Positions 44,985 to 57,370 of a DNA stretch of 64,000 nucleotides are shown here, piece after piece; position 1 is the stretch's first letter, and each line of letters opens with the position of its first letter. Source of the stretch: Pteria penguin (taxonomy: Eukaryota > Mollusca > Bivalvia > Pterioida > Pteriidae); assembly GCA_035048485.1 (NCBI GenBank), contig CM068587.1, forward strand, positions 44,701,496 to 44,765,495. Reading direction: 5' to 3'. The notes under the pieces were generated by a model. That model ran no database searches. It had not been told where the DNA came from and worked only from the letters and a program-made list of their open reading frames with translations. The position numbers and the translations under genes are program-made.

Positions 44985-47470
44985 GAGTTACACAAACCGT
45001 TTGCTTTTTACAAGGAAATCTTGGACAGCCAAGAATATAATTTCATTATCTTTTTCATTAAGTAATTCGTCTCCAAAAAGTAATTTTACAACAGTAAGAG
45101 GTTTATAACCTTGAAGTTTCGTAAACAAATAATTACGTTGAGTTGTATATAAAGGACAATGCAATAGAAAAAGAAATACATCTTTACAAGTATTTTCACA
45201 GTTACAAATACTGTTATCAATAAGATTAACACGATTTAGATCACTATTATGATTTTAAAATACTATATAAATTACGAAGACGTGTAATTAAGATATTTCC
45301 TATTCGATCACCATTAAGGAAATGTTTAGGTACTTTATATACATCTTTACGTGTTTTAAGTATATATTTCAACTGATTTGTAGTATAGTTATGTCTCAAT
45401 TCTGGTTCAAGCTGGTTCCATAATTTTATTGTGGATGGGAAAAAGGAAATTGATGTACTTTGTAATCTGTAATTTGGTAAAGTGTAATCGTGTATGTTGC
45501 GTAAGTTTCGTGTACTGTTTCGAACTAGTGGATTTATAATATTCGTGATGAATGATGGGACCATGTGATTGTGATTTCTATGAAATAGACAGAGTTTACG
45601 TCTCTGTCGTCTTTCTGTAAGTGGTTCCCAACCTGTTTCAAATTAAATGGATTCCCTGCTGGCATAGCCATATAAGGGCAACCCAGTCACTAATCGTCCT
45701 GCTGCTAACTGAATCTTCTCAAGTATTTTTTAAATCAATTATGCTACATCCATAACAAACTTCACAGGCATATTCTAAACAAGGTAGTATAAATACATTG
45801 TATAGTTTATTAAAACTTTCTCTACTAAGAGTGTATTTGAGTTTTCTAAGTACATTTATCTTTTTATATACAAATTTACAAATATTATCTATATGTAAGG
45901 TCCATTTTCCATTTGACATGAAAGTTAGTCCAAGATGTTTATGACTAAATGAATTTTTAGAACTGCTTCTCCGAAATTGAGTTCAATGTTACCAGAAGGT
46001 GACCATGGTAAATTTAGATTTTGTAAATCTTTGTTAAGGGAGTATACGATTTCATTTTTGTCAGACGAAGATGCAGATATAGATGTATTATCTGCAAATA
46101 AACGAGTAGTATTAATAAGGGTATCCGCAATATCATTTATATAGAGTAGGAAGAGGAAGGGTCCAAGTAGAGAACCCTAGGGTACACCAGCATTTGTATG
46201 TAGAAATATTTATAGTAACACATTGTTGCCTGTCTGATAAATAATCTTCCAAAAGATTATAAAGATTCACCGAAATTCCATACGCTTTGATTTTTTTAAG
46301 TAATCCCCGATGCCAGACTATATCAAATTCTTTTGAAATGTCACAAAAAATAAGACAGGTATGGCGTTTGGCCTCCTGATTCATACATATATTATGATAT
46401 ATTTCTAAAAGTTGATAAACAGTGGAATTGTTTGGCAAAAATCCAGATTGTAGGTTGTATGATAATTTATTGTCTAACATATAGTTATGTATATTTTTAT
46501 GTATAAGTCTTTCGAAGACTTTCCCCACAGTACTCAGAAGAGCGATTGGTGCATAGTTGGAAGGTAGATGCCTATCTTCCTTTTTAGATAAAGGAATGAC
46601 TTTTGCCTTTTTCCATGAAGAGGGGAAAATGCTGTTAGCTATTGACATTTTGAAAAGTATAAACAAGGGTGCGCTAACAGTGTGTGCGGTATTTTTTAAC
46701 ATTAAATGGCTAATTTCATCTAACCCTGTTGCTTTATTTAATTTTAGGGATTTGAGTATGTCAATTATATCTTGAACTGTAAATTGAACATCATTAATTG
46801 TGTTATCAGTGCGGTTTTCGAATGTTGGGGTTGCTATATCTTTATCACCTATGCTAGATATTTTTGAAAAAATATATATAGTCATTTAGAAGGTCAGCTT
46901 TTGCTTTATCATCGGTTTCAATTTCTGCAGAAAGCGGGTTTAATAGAGGAGGAATGTCATATGAACTACCACCAGTTTAAGTAATAAAACGCATCAACTT
47001 CCAAAATTCTGGTTTATTATTATTTGATGCATTATCAATGAGACCGTTCACTTCAAGATAGAATGATTGTCTAGCAAACTTTTTTAAATTATTCACATGA
47101 TTTCTCTGTTTTTTATAATTTGAATATGAAGGATCGGAGCCTTTTTTTGCCTTTTTTCTTAATCGATCGCTTTTTAAAATTTCCCATCTTAATTCCGATG
47201 TAAACCATAGTTTATCATTTGACCTTATAGTTACAGATTTTCTAGGAACATGATTGCTAGCAATGCCAATAAAAGTTTTTGTAAATTAATTACAGGCAAT
47301 ATCAACATTTTCAGAAGATTCCGAAAGATCAGACCAATCAAAATTTGCAATTTCATTATTAAATGACTCAAATTCGACCTGTCTATATAGCCATACCTCC
47401 TTTTTATATGATTTATTTATTTTACAATTAACAATAATATCAACAACTGTAGCATTATGATCCGATATTT
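44985..47470 (-). pseudogene. 5'-truncated LINE, Jockey/CR1-like ORF2 relic
   Basis: Reading on the minus strand: ISDHNATVV (last endonuclease motif, SDH) near 47465, then a linker, then the reverse transcriptase. RT motifs: LNKATGLDEIS, FPSSWKKAKVIPL, NYAPIALLSTVGKVFERLI, LQSGFLPNNSTVYQLL, CDISKEFDIVWHRGLL, then GVP-stop-GS (PQG block). LLYINDIAD follows, then FADNTS, where YADD has become ADN. The thumb segment HLGLTFMSNGKWTLHI leads to the C-terminus FPSTIKLWNQL and CNCENTCKDVFLFLLHCPLY. Stops, frameshifts and a lost second catalytic Asp show it is inactive. The copy is 5'-truncated within the endonuclease domain. Confidence 0.9.
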
Positions 47471-47582
47471 AACGGTCAATATCTATAATTTCGGACTGTC
47501 CTAACTAACACTCTCTAACTAATATCGGATCAAGTAACAGCAATTTATTCATTGATTCGTTTATCAATTTTTATATATTAAT

Positions 47583-47631
47583 TTTCATTCATTCATTCAT
47601 TCATTCATTCATTCATTCATTCATTATTTAC

Positions 47632-47714
<83 letters not shown>

Positions 47715-47722
47715 TTTTTGTT
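47583..47722. repeat. (TCAT)n and (TTTA)n microsatellites
   Basis: About 10 TCAT units are followed by about 23 TTTA units, grading into degenerate TTTAT-rich sequence to about 47850. Confidence 0.96.
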
Positions 47723-47849
47723 TCTCATTTATTTATTTATTATTTATCTTATATATCTATTTATACAATTGTATATCTATTTGTTATCTATTTTCTGTTA
47801 TCGTCTATTCATTATTTATTCATCATTTACTTTTATTCATTACTTATTA

Positions 47850-48280
47850 ATTTACCCACCTATTCATGAATTCTCTGTTTATTTACTTATAAGTTTTATT
47901 TCTTTTTATCAATTTATTTTGTACTTTGAAACCTCTATATTAATACATTTAGTCATACATTTACTATACATATATTAGGTAAAATATGATTAAAGTAGAA
48001 CTCAATGCCTTTAAGATTTACATTTATTTTTATTTTACTTTCTCAGACAGGGAAATAAACCTTACAAAACGCACTCAATTCTGGATTGATGTCAATGTCT
48101 GGTGTATCTAATGAAGTTTTTTTTAGCTTAAGTACCAACTCGTTTCCATGGATACCAACATGGACTGGTGTCCATTCGAACCTATAGCTAATGATTATGA
48201 ATATCTATCCAGATATTGTCCACTAGGCCAGCCCTACTACTGACCTTGCTACCTATTGATGCGCACTGAGGAACTGACTT
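47850..48280. other. Intergenic, nothing recognised
   Basis: AT-rich sequence without a supported gene, RNA or transposon. Confidence 0.45.
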
Positions 48281-48283
48281 GTT

Positions 48284-48348
48284 ACTGTTGTCTTTTTCTA
48301 ACTCTCACTTTAAATCATAAAAATTTAAAGTTAGAAAAAGACACTGTT
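48284..48348. mobile_element. Palindromic micro-element flanked by a 6-bp direct repeat, copy 2
   Basis: GTCTTTTTCTAACT (48290-48303) pairs with AGTTAGAAAAAGAC (48329-48342). ACTGTT stands directly outside both ends (48284-48289, 48343-48348). It shares termini and the CTAACTTTAAAT core with the element at 8036-8130. Confidence 0.65.
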
Positions 48349-48716
48349 ATGAATGTTTATGTTGTCCACAGCTCCTCTTATTTATATATATATAAGCGGA
48401 ACCAGGGCGCCCAGTCGTGGGGTCTTTGTGTATATTTTATGGTAGCCACGATATTTTCTACCTCCTCCATGACTGCCTTAATTTAATCTAAGCTGGAAGG
48501 TCATTCCTAGTTATTTCCCTCGCTAGTATATATCTGTAGAGGTGATAAGGATCGCTGTAAAGCCAAAGAGGATGGGGTGAAGGTCTGGTCGTGGCCTTGC
48601 TCAAGCTACCTGGTTGAGACTTATTTAAGCTTCTGTCTATTTTGAAGCCGAATGGCCCGTACCCACTTACGTCCCAGGTGTCAACTACAGGTGGTCAATT
48701 ACAGTACTTTAGAGTA

Positions 48717-49242
48717 TATCGTAGATGTCCCATCATTGGCCGGAAGGTCTGGGGTCTGTAGAGTCCTTGTCCAGTGTTTGAGGGCTAGTTCTTCACGCCT
48801 GAGCACAGAGGTGACCTTACATTGAGAAATTCCCAAGACCTAATCCATAATAGACTAGAGAAATTCCGAAGACCTAATCCATAATAGACTAGAGAAATTC
48901 CGAAGACCTAATCCATAATAGACTAGAGAAATTTCGAAGACCTAATCCATAATAGACCAGTAATTAGTACGTCATTTGAATTAAATTAATTGAAAATATT
49001 GTAGATGTCCCATCATTGGTCGGAAGGTCTGGGGTCTGTAGAGTCCTTGTCCAGTGTTTGAGGGCTAGTTCTTCACGCCTGAGCACAGAGGTGACCTTAC
49101 ATTGAGAAATTCCCAAGACCTAATCCATAATAGACTAGAGAAATTTCGAAGACCTAATCCATAATAGACTAGAGAAATTCCCAAGACATAATCCATAATA
49201 GACCAGTAATTAGTACGTCATTTGAATTAAATTAATTGAAAA
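48717..49242. repeat. ~260-bp tandem duplication containing a 34-bp subrepeat
   Basis: Two copies (about 48717-48996 and 48997-49242) start gtagatgtcccatcattgg and end attaattgaaaatatt. Inside each is a run of gagaaattccgaagacctaa/tccataatagacta units, four in the first copy and three in the second. Confidence 0.93.
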
Positions 49243-50820
49243 TATTTGAGGAGAAATCAACAGTTCTTTATGTGTTCATTTATCAAAAATGATCGCTATA
49301 GCAACTTCAGATGTGAATGCTCACATATTACATATATTTCTACATTCAGTATGACTTATGTTGTTGAATGTCTATATAGGGACATGTATGGTGTTACTAC
49401 TTTGCTTGATAACCTTAAGTATTTTTCAATGTCATTGACTTCAAGGTCAAGGTCATGTCTTAATTTTGACTTAAATTTCGCTGAAAATGGGGATTTTTAC
49501 ATCTTTTATAAACAAATGTGTTTATTTAGCCCTTAAAATGATTTTATAATATTATTTGATTTTCTGAAAATTTCATTTCTTTTTCATCGAAAAAAAAAAT
49601 AATAATAAAATAACAAAATACATAGAAATTGGTCAATTATATTTTGGTTACCTTTAAATTTCAAAGAATGACGTCGACCTTGAAAATTTTTCAAAATCAT
49701 TATTTAGTTGATTTGTGTCTAGTAGACGTACCTATGAAGTTGTGCAGTAACAGAGTGTAAAGATCAATAAAAATAACACTGCCTACTCATTTAACAAGAT
49801 GTCGTCATGGTAACCATATTATATGTTTTATTGTGAAAAAAAAATATGCGAGTTTCTCAATTCTAGGATGATACTCATTAGATGAAAAGCATTGGTACTC
49901 CTAGTCGCTTTACAATTTCAAAAATTTTTAAACATAAAACAAGCAAAAACAGGTAAAAATAGTATCAAAACGTTAAAAGTTTAGGGCCGTATCAAGGCAT
50001 GTTTTATCCTTCTTTTAATCAGACGTATTGGCTGTATAAAAAGGAAAACCAAATTTTGTTTGATTATTTTTACTGATGAAGATTTAAAACATTAATAATG
50101 GAAATTGAAGTTACCTACTATACCTGTTTCCTTGGAAACGAGCCTAGTAAAATGCCTTGCTCTCACAAATTTTCAGATATTTTAAATTTTCAGCCATGGT
50201 TACCATGACAACGGCAACCAAATTGGAAAAACTAAAGTTCACATTTTTCTCAGTACCTCATATGGATCTTATATACCAAAAATCCATGACATGTCGTGGC
50301 CATGTCTTATTGAATTTTTCAGATTTTCATAGAGAATTGATGTTAAATATTACCATAAGAGACACGTGGCTACGGACAAATATTGAACTTTCAGTTATAG
50401 AATTTCAATTATGGCAAATCGAAGTGCTAATTTATTTTTTTAAGTATTGCGTAGATATCACTGTTATCCCTTTGGCTTCTTCACGTGTAATCCTTCTGTT
50501 TTTTAAAACTAATCTTATGAATATTGTTCAAATCACGTGCCAACGGACAAACAATTCCAATAAAAAAAACGAAACTTGAAAATGACTTATTGAGAGTTGA
50601 GTGAAGTAGTTGCAGACAATAGAATAAAAAATATATTAAAGAAAACCAGGTTATCTTATATAAATATGAGTGGACCGTGTACATGTGTAGAGTTAATGTC
50701 ACGACCCACTTAATACCCCGGGTTCGGAGTCCTGATTTCATCTTAAAAGTCATGCAACAACCAGAGACTTACACTACTTTCAGAACTATCTCTGGCACCA
50801 ACATATGTCTTCGTCATACA
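49243..50820. other. Intergenic, no supported gene
   Basis: Open frames of 96 and 140 codons occur (49246-49536 and 50157-50579, plus strand). Their composition is AT-driven, with no recognisable domain and no flanking splice signals that give a sensible product. gaccttgaccttgacct-like tracts suggest an old repeat. Confidence 0.45.
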
Positions 50821-50972
50821 ACTAACTTGATTACATGTATGCCGTGCCATACAATATAACTAACTTGATTACATGTATGCCGTGCCATACAATATAACTA
50901 ACTTGATTACATGTATGCCGTGCCATACAATACAACTAACTTGATTACATGTATGCCGTGCCATACAATATT
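50821..50972. repeat. 38-bp tandem repeat, 4 copies
   Basis: Units of actaacttgattacatgtat plus gccgtgccatacaatata are nearly identical. Confidence 0.95.
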
Positions 50973-52207
50973 CAAGCAATCAAGAACATTCCATATCACA
51001 ATGCATTTCAATCATCCGAGTTCCGTGTCCACAGGCCATTTCCACATTCTTTTGCTCATCAGAGCCAGTTCTTAACTGTAATGTTTGATTTCCTTTTTGT
51101 GTCAAGCAGCTTATGAGCAATGAGTATCTGTGACAAAACTTTTTGTACACTTATGAGAGAGGGAGAGAGAAAGATTGTAATTTATTCTCATCACAATGGA
51201 TTCTTTACTGTAAAGTCTGAATAGCTTTAAACTTTATTTTTTACAAGGTATATAGATATATTTGTCACGCAGATTACGAGCACTTATCGTACGTGCCATA
51301 ACTTGTTTGTACACCTATGAAGTAAACACTGATTAACTAAAAGTTGGCCGAGACTTGGCCATTTACTTATGTAACGTGGACGAATCGACAGGCCCATGGC
51401 CGTTCGTCACTTAATTTGAATCGGGATTATGCCATGTTTGTCTTTAATATATCCACCATTGATTTCATAGATAAATACACAGGAACTATATCCATTGTTG
51501 AATAAAAACACAAGTAAAGTTAACTATTTATTAACACTAGGGAGATAAACATGATGAATATATACACGATGATGAAACGATGTTAATCCAACAAAAATAC
51601 AAGTTCAATTTCAAGATCTAATAATCACGTATTTCCATAACGGAGAAAGTCAAGAGTGTCTATAGGAAATTAAGAGTGTGTATAGAAAATCAAGTGTGTG
51701 TGTGGTGAAAACAAGATCACGGTATTTATATGCTAAAAAATCTCCTCCTCCCGTTACCTAGCAACAATACAAATATTTACGATGAAATAAAATCTCCTCC
51801 TCCCGTTACCTAGCAACACGCTATGAATCTAAATCAATAAAGAGGAGTGAAAAGTTAGTTGTAAAACAAGCAAAACAAATCTATATATAGAAACTATGGA
51901 TAAAAGATTAGAAAATAATGCTAAAGATGAACAATAAAACAATTTTAAAAATGCATATGATAAAACTTGTTACACTTATTAATCAGCTACTCAAATCATA
52001 GCAGAATCAAAAGGCAAAATCAAAATGATAATGATGGAGCAAATGAAAACAACAACAGCAACAAGAAAAAAGAAAGAAAAAAAATACACTTTTAGTGTGA
52101 ATGATTTTAGGAGTGTGCCAGAGACATAAATACATATATATGTCTGTCTCTGTGTGTGCTAAAATAAATTTGAATGAGTTACGGGGTAATGTTGACACAA
52201 AGAAGAA

Positions 52208-52740
52208 GTGTTATAAAGGTGCTGATTGGTGAATTTCTAATCATCCACAGTGATTATACCCAATTTCAGACATGAGTAAATGATCCGTGAAGGAAATATA
52301 TTGGACGTCATGCCAATCAAACACTCAAAAATAGCTTTGCTGATTGGATATCGTTACTCAAATATGCTCACGTGATTACTGGGCATGCGCACATAAATAA
52401 AAACAATAGGACGAGTCCAAGATTCTGAAAGGGATGACAAAATTTTAAACTTTCTCAAAACTTTCAATTTCAAGTTTTCCAAGTTTAAATTCTCGCATAT
52501 AGTGTTAAAATAAAGATTTCAATTGATACGAAAAAAATCATAGTGCTATATTGTAGGTTGATGAATGGCAATGACCTCGATTGCCGACGATCACCCCTTC
52601 AGGTTTTTATGGAAGCTACTTCTTCCTTTCAGTAGAGTAAAATATCTATGACTCGATGTATTTAATGTTAAAATAATCTGACCATGTTGTATAAAGTATA
52701 CAATTCATGAATAGATAACAGTAATATATTTATGCAGGTA
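52208..52740 (+). mobile_element. Dispersed repeat family X, copy 3
   Basis: Starts gtgctgattggtgaatttct and contains cacgtgattactgggcatgc and gatcaccccttcaggttttt. It is part of the duplicated unit; only its first 90 bases survive in copy 2 (54808-54897). Confidence 0.78.
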
Positions 52741-53302
52741 TCTATGCACATGCCCATGGCCGTTCGTCACTTAATTTGAATCGGGATTATGCCATGTTTT
52801 TCTTTAATATATCCATCATTGATTTCATAGATAAATACACAGGAACTATATCCATTGTTGAATAAATACACAAGTAAAGTTAACTATTTATTAACACTAG
52901 GGTAATAAACATGATGAATATATACACGATGATGAAACGATGTTAATCCAACAAAAATACAAGTTCCAATTTCAAGATCTAATAATCACGTATTTCCATA
53001 ACGGAGAAAGTCCAGAGTGTCTATAGGAAATTAAGAGTGTGTATAGAAAATCAAGAGTGTGTCGTGAAAACAAGATCACGGTATTTATATGCTAAAAATC
53101 TCCTCCTCCCGTTACCTAGCAACAATACAAATATTTACGATGAAATAAAATCTCCTCCTCCCGTTACCTAGCAACACGCTATGAATCTAAATCAATAAAG
53201 AGGAGTGAAAAGTTAGTTATAAAACAAGCAAAACAAATCTATATATAGAACTATGGATAATAGATTAGAAAATAATGCTAAAGATGAACAATAAAACAAT
53301 TT

Positions 53303-54572
53303 AAACAAGAGCAACGCCTAGCGTGGCATAATACGCCCGTCGCTTAATTGGGACAGGATCAATTCGCATTTGGCATGATTTTCATGAAAAACATCTGACG
53401 TTTACTGAAGTTAATTGCGTTTCATAGCATTTTATCATAGGAATAAGTCCAAAGGCAATATCTCCTGCAGAAATGGTCCGATGCAACCCATCTTGGAAAT
53501 TAACCTGCAAAAAAAACTTGAAATTTTTTAGAACTAGCCCCCCCCCCTTCTAAAATTATAAATTTCTCAAAAATGAAGAAAAAGATATCAATACCTGTAA
53601 AATATGTGGAGGTTGGTACATTTTACTTGTTTCATGATAAATTTCATAATGTTTTTACAGAAATTAGATTTTTAATGAATTTTCAAAACAAAATCCAAGG
53701 GCCATAAATCCGTCAAAATTATGTCAATCGTAACAAAACTCGAACTGGTACTGATGCCGCTTTGAATAAGCCTATATATCATATTTCAACTCAATATCTT
53801 GAAAGACGGCAAAAAAAGTCCGGAAAACATGACCTAGGACATATGGTCAACCACCCCCCTACTAAAATCATAAATTTCTCAAAAATGAAGAAAAAAATAT
53901 TAAAACCCGTAACATATGAGATAGTTGGTACATTTTACTTGTTTCATGATAAATTTCATAATGTTTTGACATAAAATAGATTTTTAATGAATTTCTGAAA
54001 AAATCTTGAAATTTATAAGTCCAAGGGCTATAAACCCGTCAAAAGTAGGTCAATTGTAACAAAACTCGAACTGGTACTGACGCTGCTTGATATAAAGCTA
54101 TATAATAAATTTCAACTCAATGTCTTGAAAGACGGCAAAAAAAAGTCCGGAAAACATGTCCTAGGACATATGGTCAACCCCCCCCCCCCCCTTAAATCAT
54201 AAATTTCTCAAAAATGAAGAAAAAGATATTAAAAACCGTAACATATGTGATAGTTGGTACACTTTACTTGTTTCATGAGAAATTTCATAATGTTTTGACA
54301 AAAAAAAATAGATTTTTAATGAATTTTTGAAAAAATTTTGAAATTTATAAGTCCAAGGGTCATAAATCTGTCAAAAGTAGGTCAATCGTAATAAAACACG
54401 AACTGGTACTGACGCCGCTTGAACTAAAGCTATATACCAAATTTCATCGCAATATCTTGAAAGACGTCCAAAAAAAGTCCGGAAAACATGACCCCGGACA
54501 GACGGACGGACACACGGACGGACGCACGGACAGCGCCATAACATAATACGTCCCGTCTATTGGACGGGCGTA
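53303..54572 (+). mobile_element. Helentron-like non-autonomous element, 1270 bp
   Basis: Comparison with the empty site in the sister duplicate (caattt|taaaaatgcat near 51940) gives exact borders and no target duplication; insertion is between two Ts. The right end is a hairpin: cccgtc (54552-54557), loop tattg, gacggg (54563-54568). The terminal GACGGGCGTA (54563-54572) is the inverse complement of TACGCCCGTC at 53332-53341, about 30 bases inside the left end. Three tandem units of about 312-329 bp fill the middle. Asymmetric inverted repeats, a 3' hairpin, T/T insertion and internal tandem repeats fit Helentron-derived elements. No Rep/helicase is present. Confidence 0.7.
53520..54490. repeat. 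Three ~312-329 bp tandem units inside the Helentron-like element
   Basis: Each begins with a C-run followed by ataaatttctcaaaaatgaa. Each continues with tttcatgataaatttcataa, caaaactcgaactggtactg and ends aaagtccggaaaacatgacc. Confidence 0.9.
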
Positions 54573-54987
54573 TAAAAATGCATATGATAAAACTTGTTAC
54601 ACTTATTAATCAGCTACTCAAATCATAGCAGAATCAAAAGGCAAAATCAAAATGATAATGATAGAGCAAATGAAAACAACAACAGCAACAAGAAAAAGGA
54701 AAGAAAAAGAAATACACTTTTAGTGTGAATGATTTTAGGAGTGTGTGTTAAAATAAATTTGAATGAGTTACGGGGTAATGTTGACACAAAGAAGAAGTGC
54801 TATAAAGGTGCTGATTGGTGAATTTCTAATCATCTACTGTGATTATACCCAATTTCAGACATGAGTAAATGATCCGTGAAGGAAATATATTGGACGTTTT
54901 CGATAATATAGAATAAATTTTGTTAATATACATATAACCACATAACGTAAATGATCAGTGGACATTCCGGAATCTAATAACCTCTGT

Positions 54988-55098
54988 CGTTTTTTTTTGT
55001 TTGTTTGTTTATTTTTGTTTTTGTTTTGTTTGTTGTTTGTTTTGTTTTGTTTTGGGGGTTTTTTTTGTTTTGATTTTTGGGTTTTTTTTTTTTTTTGG

Positions 55099-55146
<48 letters not shown>

Positions 55147-55153
55147 TATTTTT
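54988..55153. repeat. T/G-rich tract and (TTA)n microsatellite
   Basis: tttgtttgtttg-type sequence and T-runs are followed by about 15 ATT units. Phe-rich frames are artefacts. Confidence 0.95.
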
Positions 55154-55350
55154 AGTGCAATCTATCATTCATAAAGGGATGATGTACATGTATGTTGGAC
55201 CATACATTCTCTCAGCATGGAGAAGAATATCACTTCACCTCATTATCGAACCAAAATAATAAAAAAAAAACCCTTAGTAGTCATGGTATCCGTCTGTCCC
55301 TCATTTTTATATCTGTCTCCCCTAGTGTTTAAACATATATTCGAGAAGGA

Positions 55351-55642
55351 TAAAGCCGGTGTGGCCTAGTGGTTAAGGTGCTCGGCTCATGATCGTGAGG
55401 TTCCGGGTTCGACTCCCGCCCTGGGCACACCGGTGCTCTGTCTTTCGGATGAGACAGTAAAATCCGAGGTCCCGTGTCACGGTAGGCGTGGCACGTAAAA
55501 GATCCCTCACTGCTTCGGGTGGGTCCGTTGCAAAGGTCTAAATTTGTGTGCAATGCATCAGGCAGATGCCGTCACCATATACGTGAAATAATCGAGGAGT
55601 GACGTAAAACAATAATCAATCAATCAATCAATCAATCGAGAG
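55351..55642 (+). mobile_element. tRNA-derived SINE, family A, near full length
   Basis: The head starts agccggtgtggcctagtggt (A-box) and has B-box gggttcgactccc and an acceptor-like match (gccggtgt...acaccggt). A conserved body follows: gtctttcggatgagacagta, gaggtcccgtgtcacggtag, cacgtaaaagatccctcact. The 3' end is gtgacgtaaaacaataatca followed by an (atca) tail. Related copies: 60729, 61014 (inverted), 34686, 31678. Confidence 0.9.
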
Positions 55643-55954
55643 AGATAACACTGTTGTAGTACTTTTGCATGAGTTAATGTTTTTTTACTAGGAATCTGCT
55701 TTATATCACAAAATTGAAATCATCTCGCAAACTAGATGAAATTCAAACTTGGTACAGACGAACTACGCGCCCGTGAGGTCCTACAAGACTACGTGTTGAT
55801 GTAACGAGAAACTATTTGTATCAATAACATTTTTATTTGGTAGATGACATACTTTTTGGCAGTGATTTAAGCACTTTATCTGTGAATGGTGTGGATGCCT
55901 GGTATAACAATACATTATAGACCTGCACTTCTGTGTGCCCGATGGTGTCGTGGG

Positions 55955-56640
55955 CGCTCATACAGATGAGGTCAGGTACGGTACCGCTGTCAATACGGCT
56001 AGTAGCGAGGCTAGCTGTTACGATTCTGGGAGCTCATACAGATGAGGTCAGGTACGGTACCGCTGTCAATACGGCTAGTAGCGAGGCTAGCTGTTACGAT
56101 TCTGGGAGCTCATACAGATGAGGTCAGGTACGGTACCACTGTCAATACGGCTAGTAGCGAGGCTAGCTGTTACGATTCTGGACCTTCATACAGATGAGGT
56201 CAGGTACGGTACCGCTGTCAATACGGCTAGTAGCGAGGCTAGCTGTTACGATTCTGGACGCTCATAGGGATGAGGTCAGGTACGGTACCACTGTCAATAC
56301 GGCTAGTAGCGAAGCTACCTGTTACGATTCAGGATTCTCATAAAGATGAGGTGAGGTACGGTAACGCTGTCAATACGGCTAGTGGGGAGGCTAGCTGTTA
56401 TGATTCTGGACGATCATACAGATGAGGTCAGGTACGGTAACGCTGTCAATACGGCTAGTGGCGAGACTAGCTGTTATGATTCTGGACGATCATACAGATG
56501 AGGTCAGGTACGGTACCGCTGTTAATACGGCTACTAGTAGCGAGGCTAGCTGTTACGATTCTGGGCGTTCCTAGGCTACAAAATATGAGGTCAGGTACGG
56601 TACCGTTAGCAATACCGCTACACTTATGATTGGCAGTGAT
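55955..56640. repeat. 76-bp minisatellite, about 9 copies
   Basis: The unit contains cagatgaggtcaggtacggt, accgctgtcaatacggctag and gctagctgttacgattctgg. The inner gctagt...actagc pieces can form small hairpins. A shared cagcga/ccgtaccgtaccg relic appears at 59397-59412. Confidence 0.95.
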
Positions 56641-56904
56641 TGACTGATAATTGTTTAATTATGCTGATTACCGTAACGCAACTATTTCAAGAATCATCAG
56701 TTCTTCAACAAGACTCCCCACCCCCACCCCACCCCACTTCTTCCGGAAACCTGGTGATATCATTCAAAACCTGGTGGTATTTTATTCTTAGATAGAACAT
56801 TTTAGAAATTAAATGTATCTTAATCATTTCAAATAGGTAACTAATATTGACACGACGGGAAAGCAATCTTCTTCCATTTCATCTTCTCCTTAAAAGCTTT
56901 CATA

Positions 56905-57370
56905 GTTGTGCAGATTGGTGAAATTCTAATCAACTACAAGTAATTATACTCAACTTTAGAATTTAGTGAATGATCAGTGTAGAAAATTTATTGGACGATA
57001 GGCTAATCAGACCTGTCTAGATACCATTACTCTGATTGGATATCGTTAATTATATACGTTCACGTGATTACTGGGCATGCGCACTTGGATAAAAACAATA
57101 GGACGAGCTCAAGATTCACGAAGGGATGCTAAAATCTTAAACTTTCGCACAACTCTCAAATCCAAAGATTTTGAAATTCAGATTCTCTTGTATAAATTTG
57201 ACTTAAGGATTCTAAATGCTATGAAAAGGATCATAGTGGTATATCGTACTTTCATGAATAGTCATGACTTCGGTTGCCTTCGATCACCCCTTCGGGTTTT
57301 TATGGAGGCAACTTCCTCTTTCAGTGTAGTAAATTATATCAATGACTCAATGCTTATAACATGAAAACAA
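56905..57370 (+). mobile_element. Dispersed repeat family X, copy 4
   Basis: Starts gtgcagattggtgaaattct and contains cacgtgattactgggcatgc, aagattcacgaagggatgct and gatcaccccttcgggttttt. The 95-codon frame over it is not conserved in the other copies. Confidence 0.75.

Larger units (their letters stand above)
51392..54897. repeat. Tandem segmental duplication (copies 51392-52308 and 52752-54897)
   Basis: Both copies begin gcccatggccgttcgtcact and follow the same order to ttggacgt. The parent unit was about 1.36 kb (51392-52751) and the second copy is truncated on the right. Copy 1 has about 40 extra bases near 52120-52160 (agacataaatacatatatat...). Copy 2 has a 1270-bp insertion. Identity is high elsewhere. 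Confidence 0.93.

Noticed and set aside
44985..47470. Active retrotransposon
   Set aside because: RT motif FADN lacks the second Asp, the PQG block has a stop, frames are broken and the 5' end is missing.
50157..50579. 140-codon plus-strand frame
   Set aside because: AT-driven composition, no recognisable domain, no supporting splice context.
55353..55432. Functional tRNA gene
   Set aside because: The acceptor-like stem is good, but the unit is the head of a repeated SINE with the same body and tail at 60729; no separate tRNA gene is supported.
57077..57364. 95-codon plus-strand frame
   Set aside because: Lies in dispersed family X and is not kept open in the other three copies.
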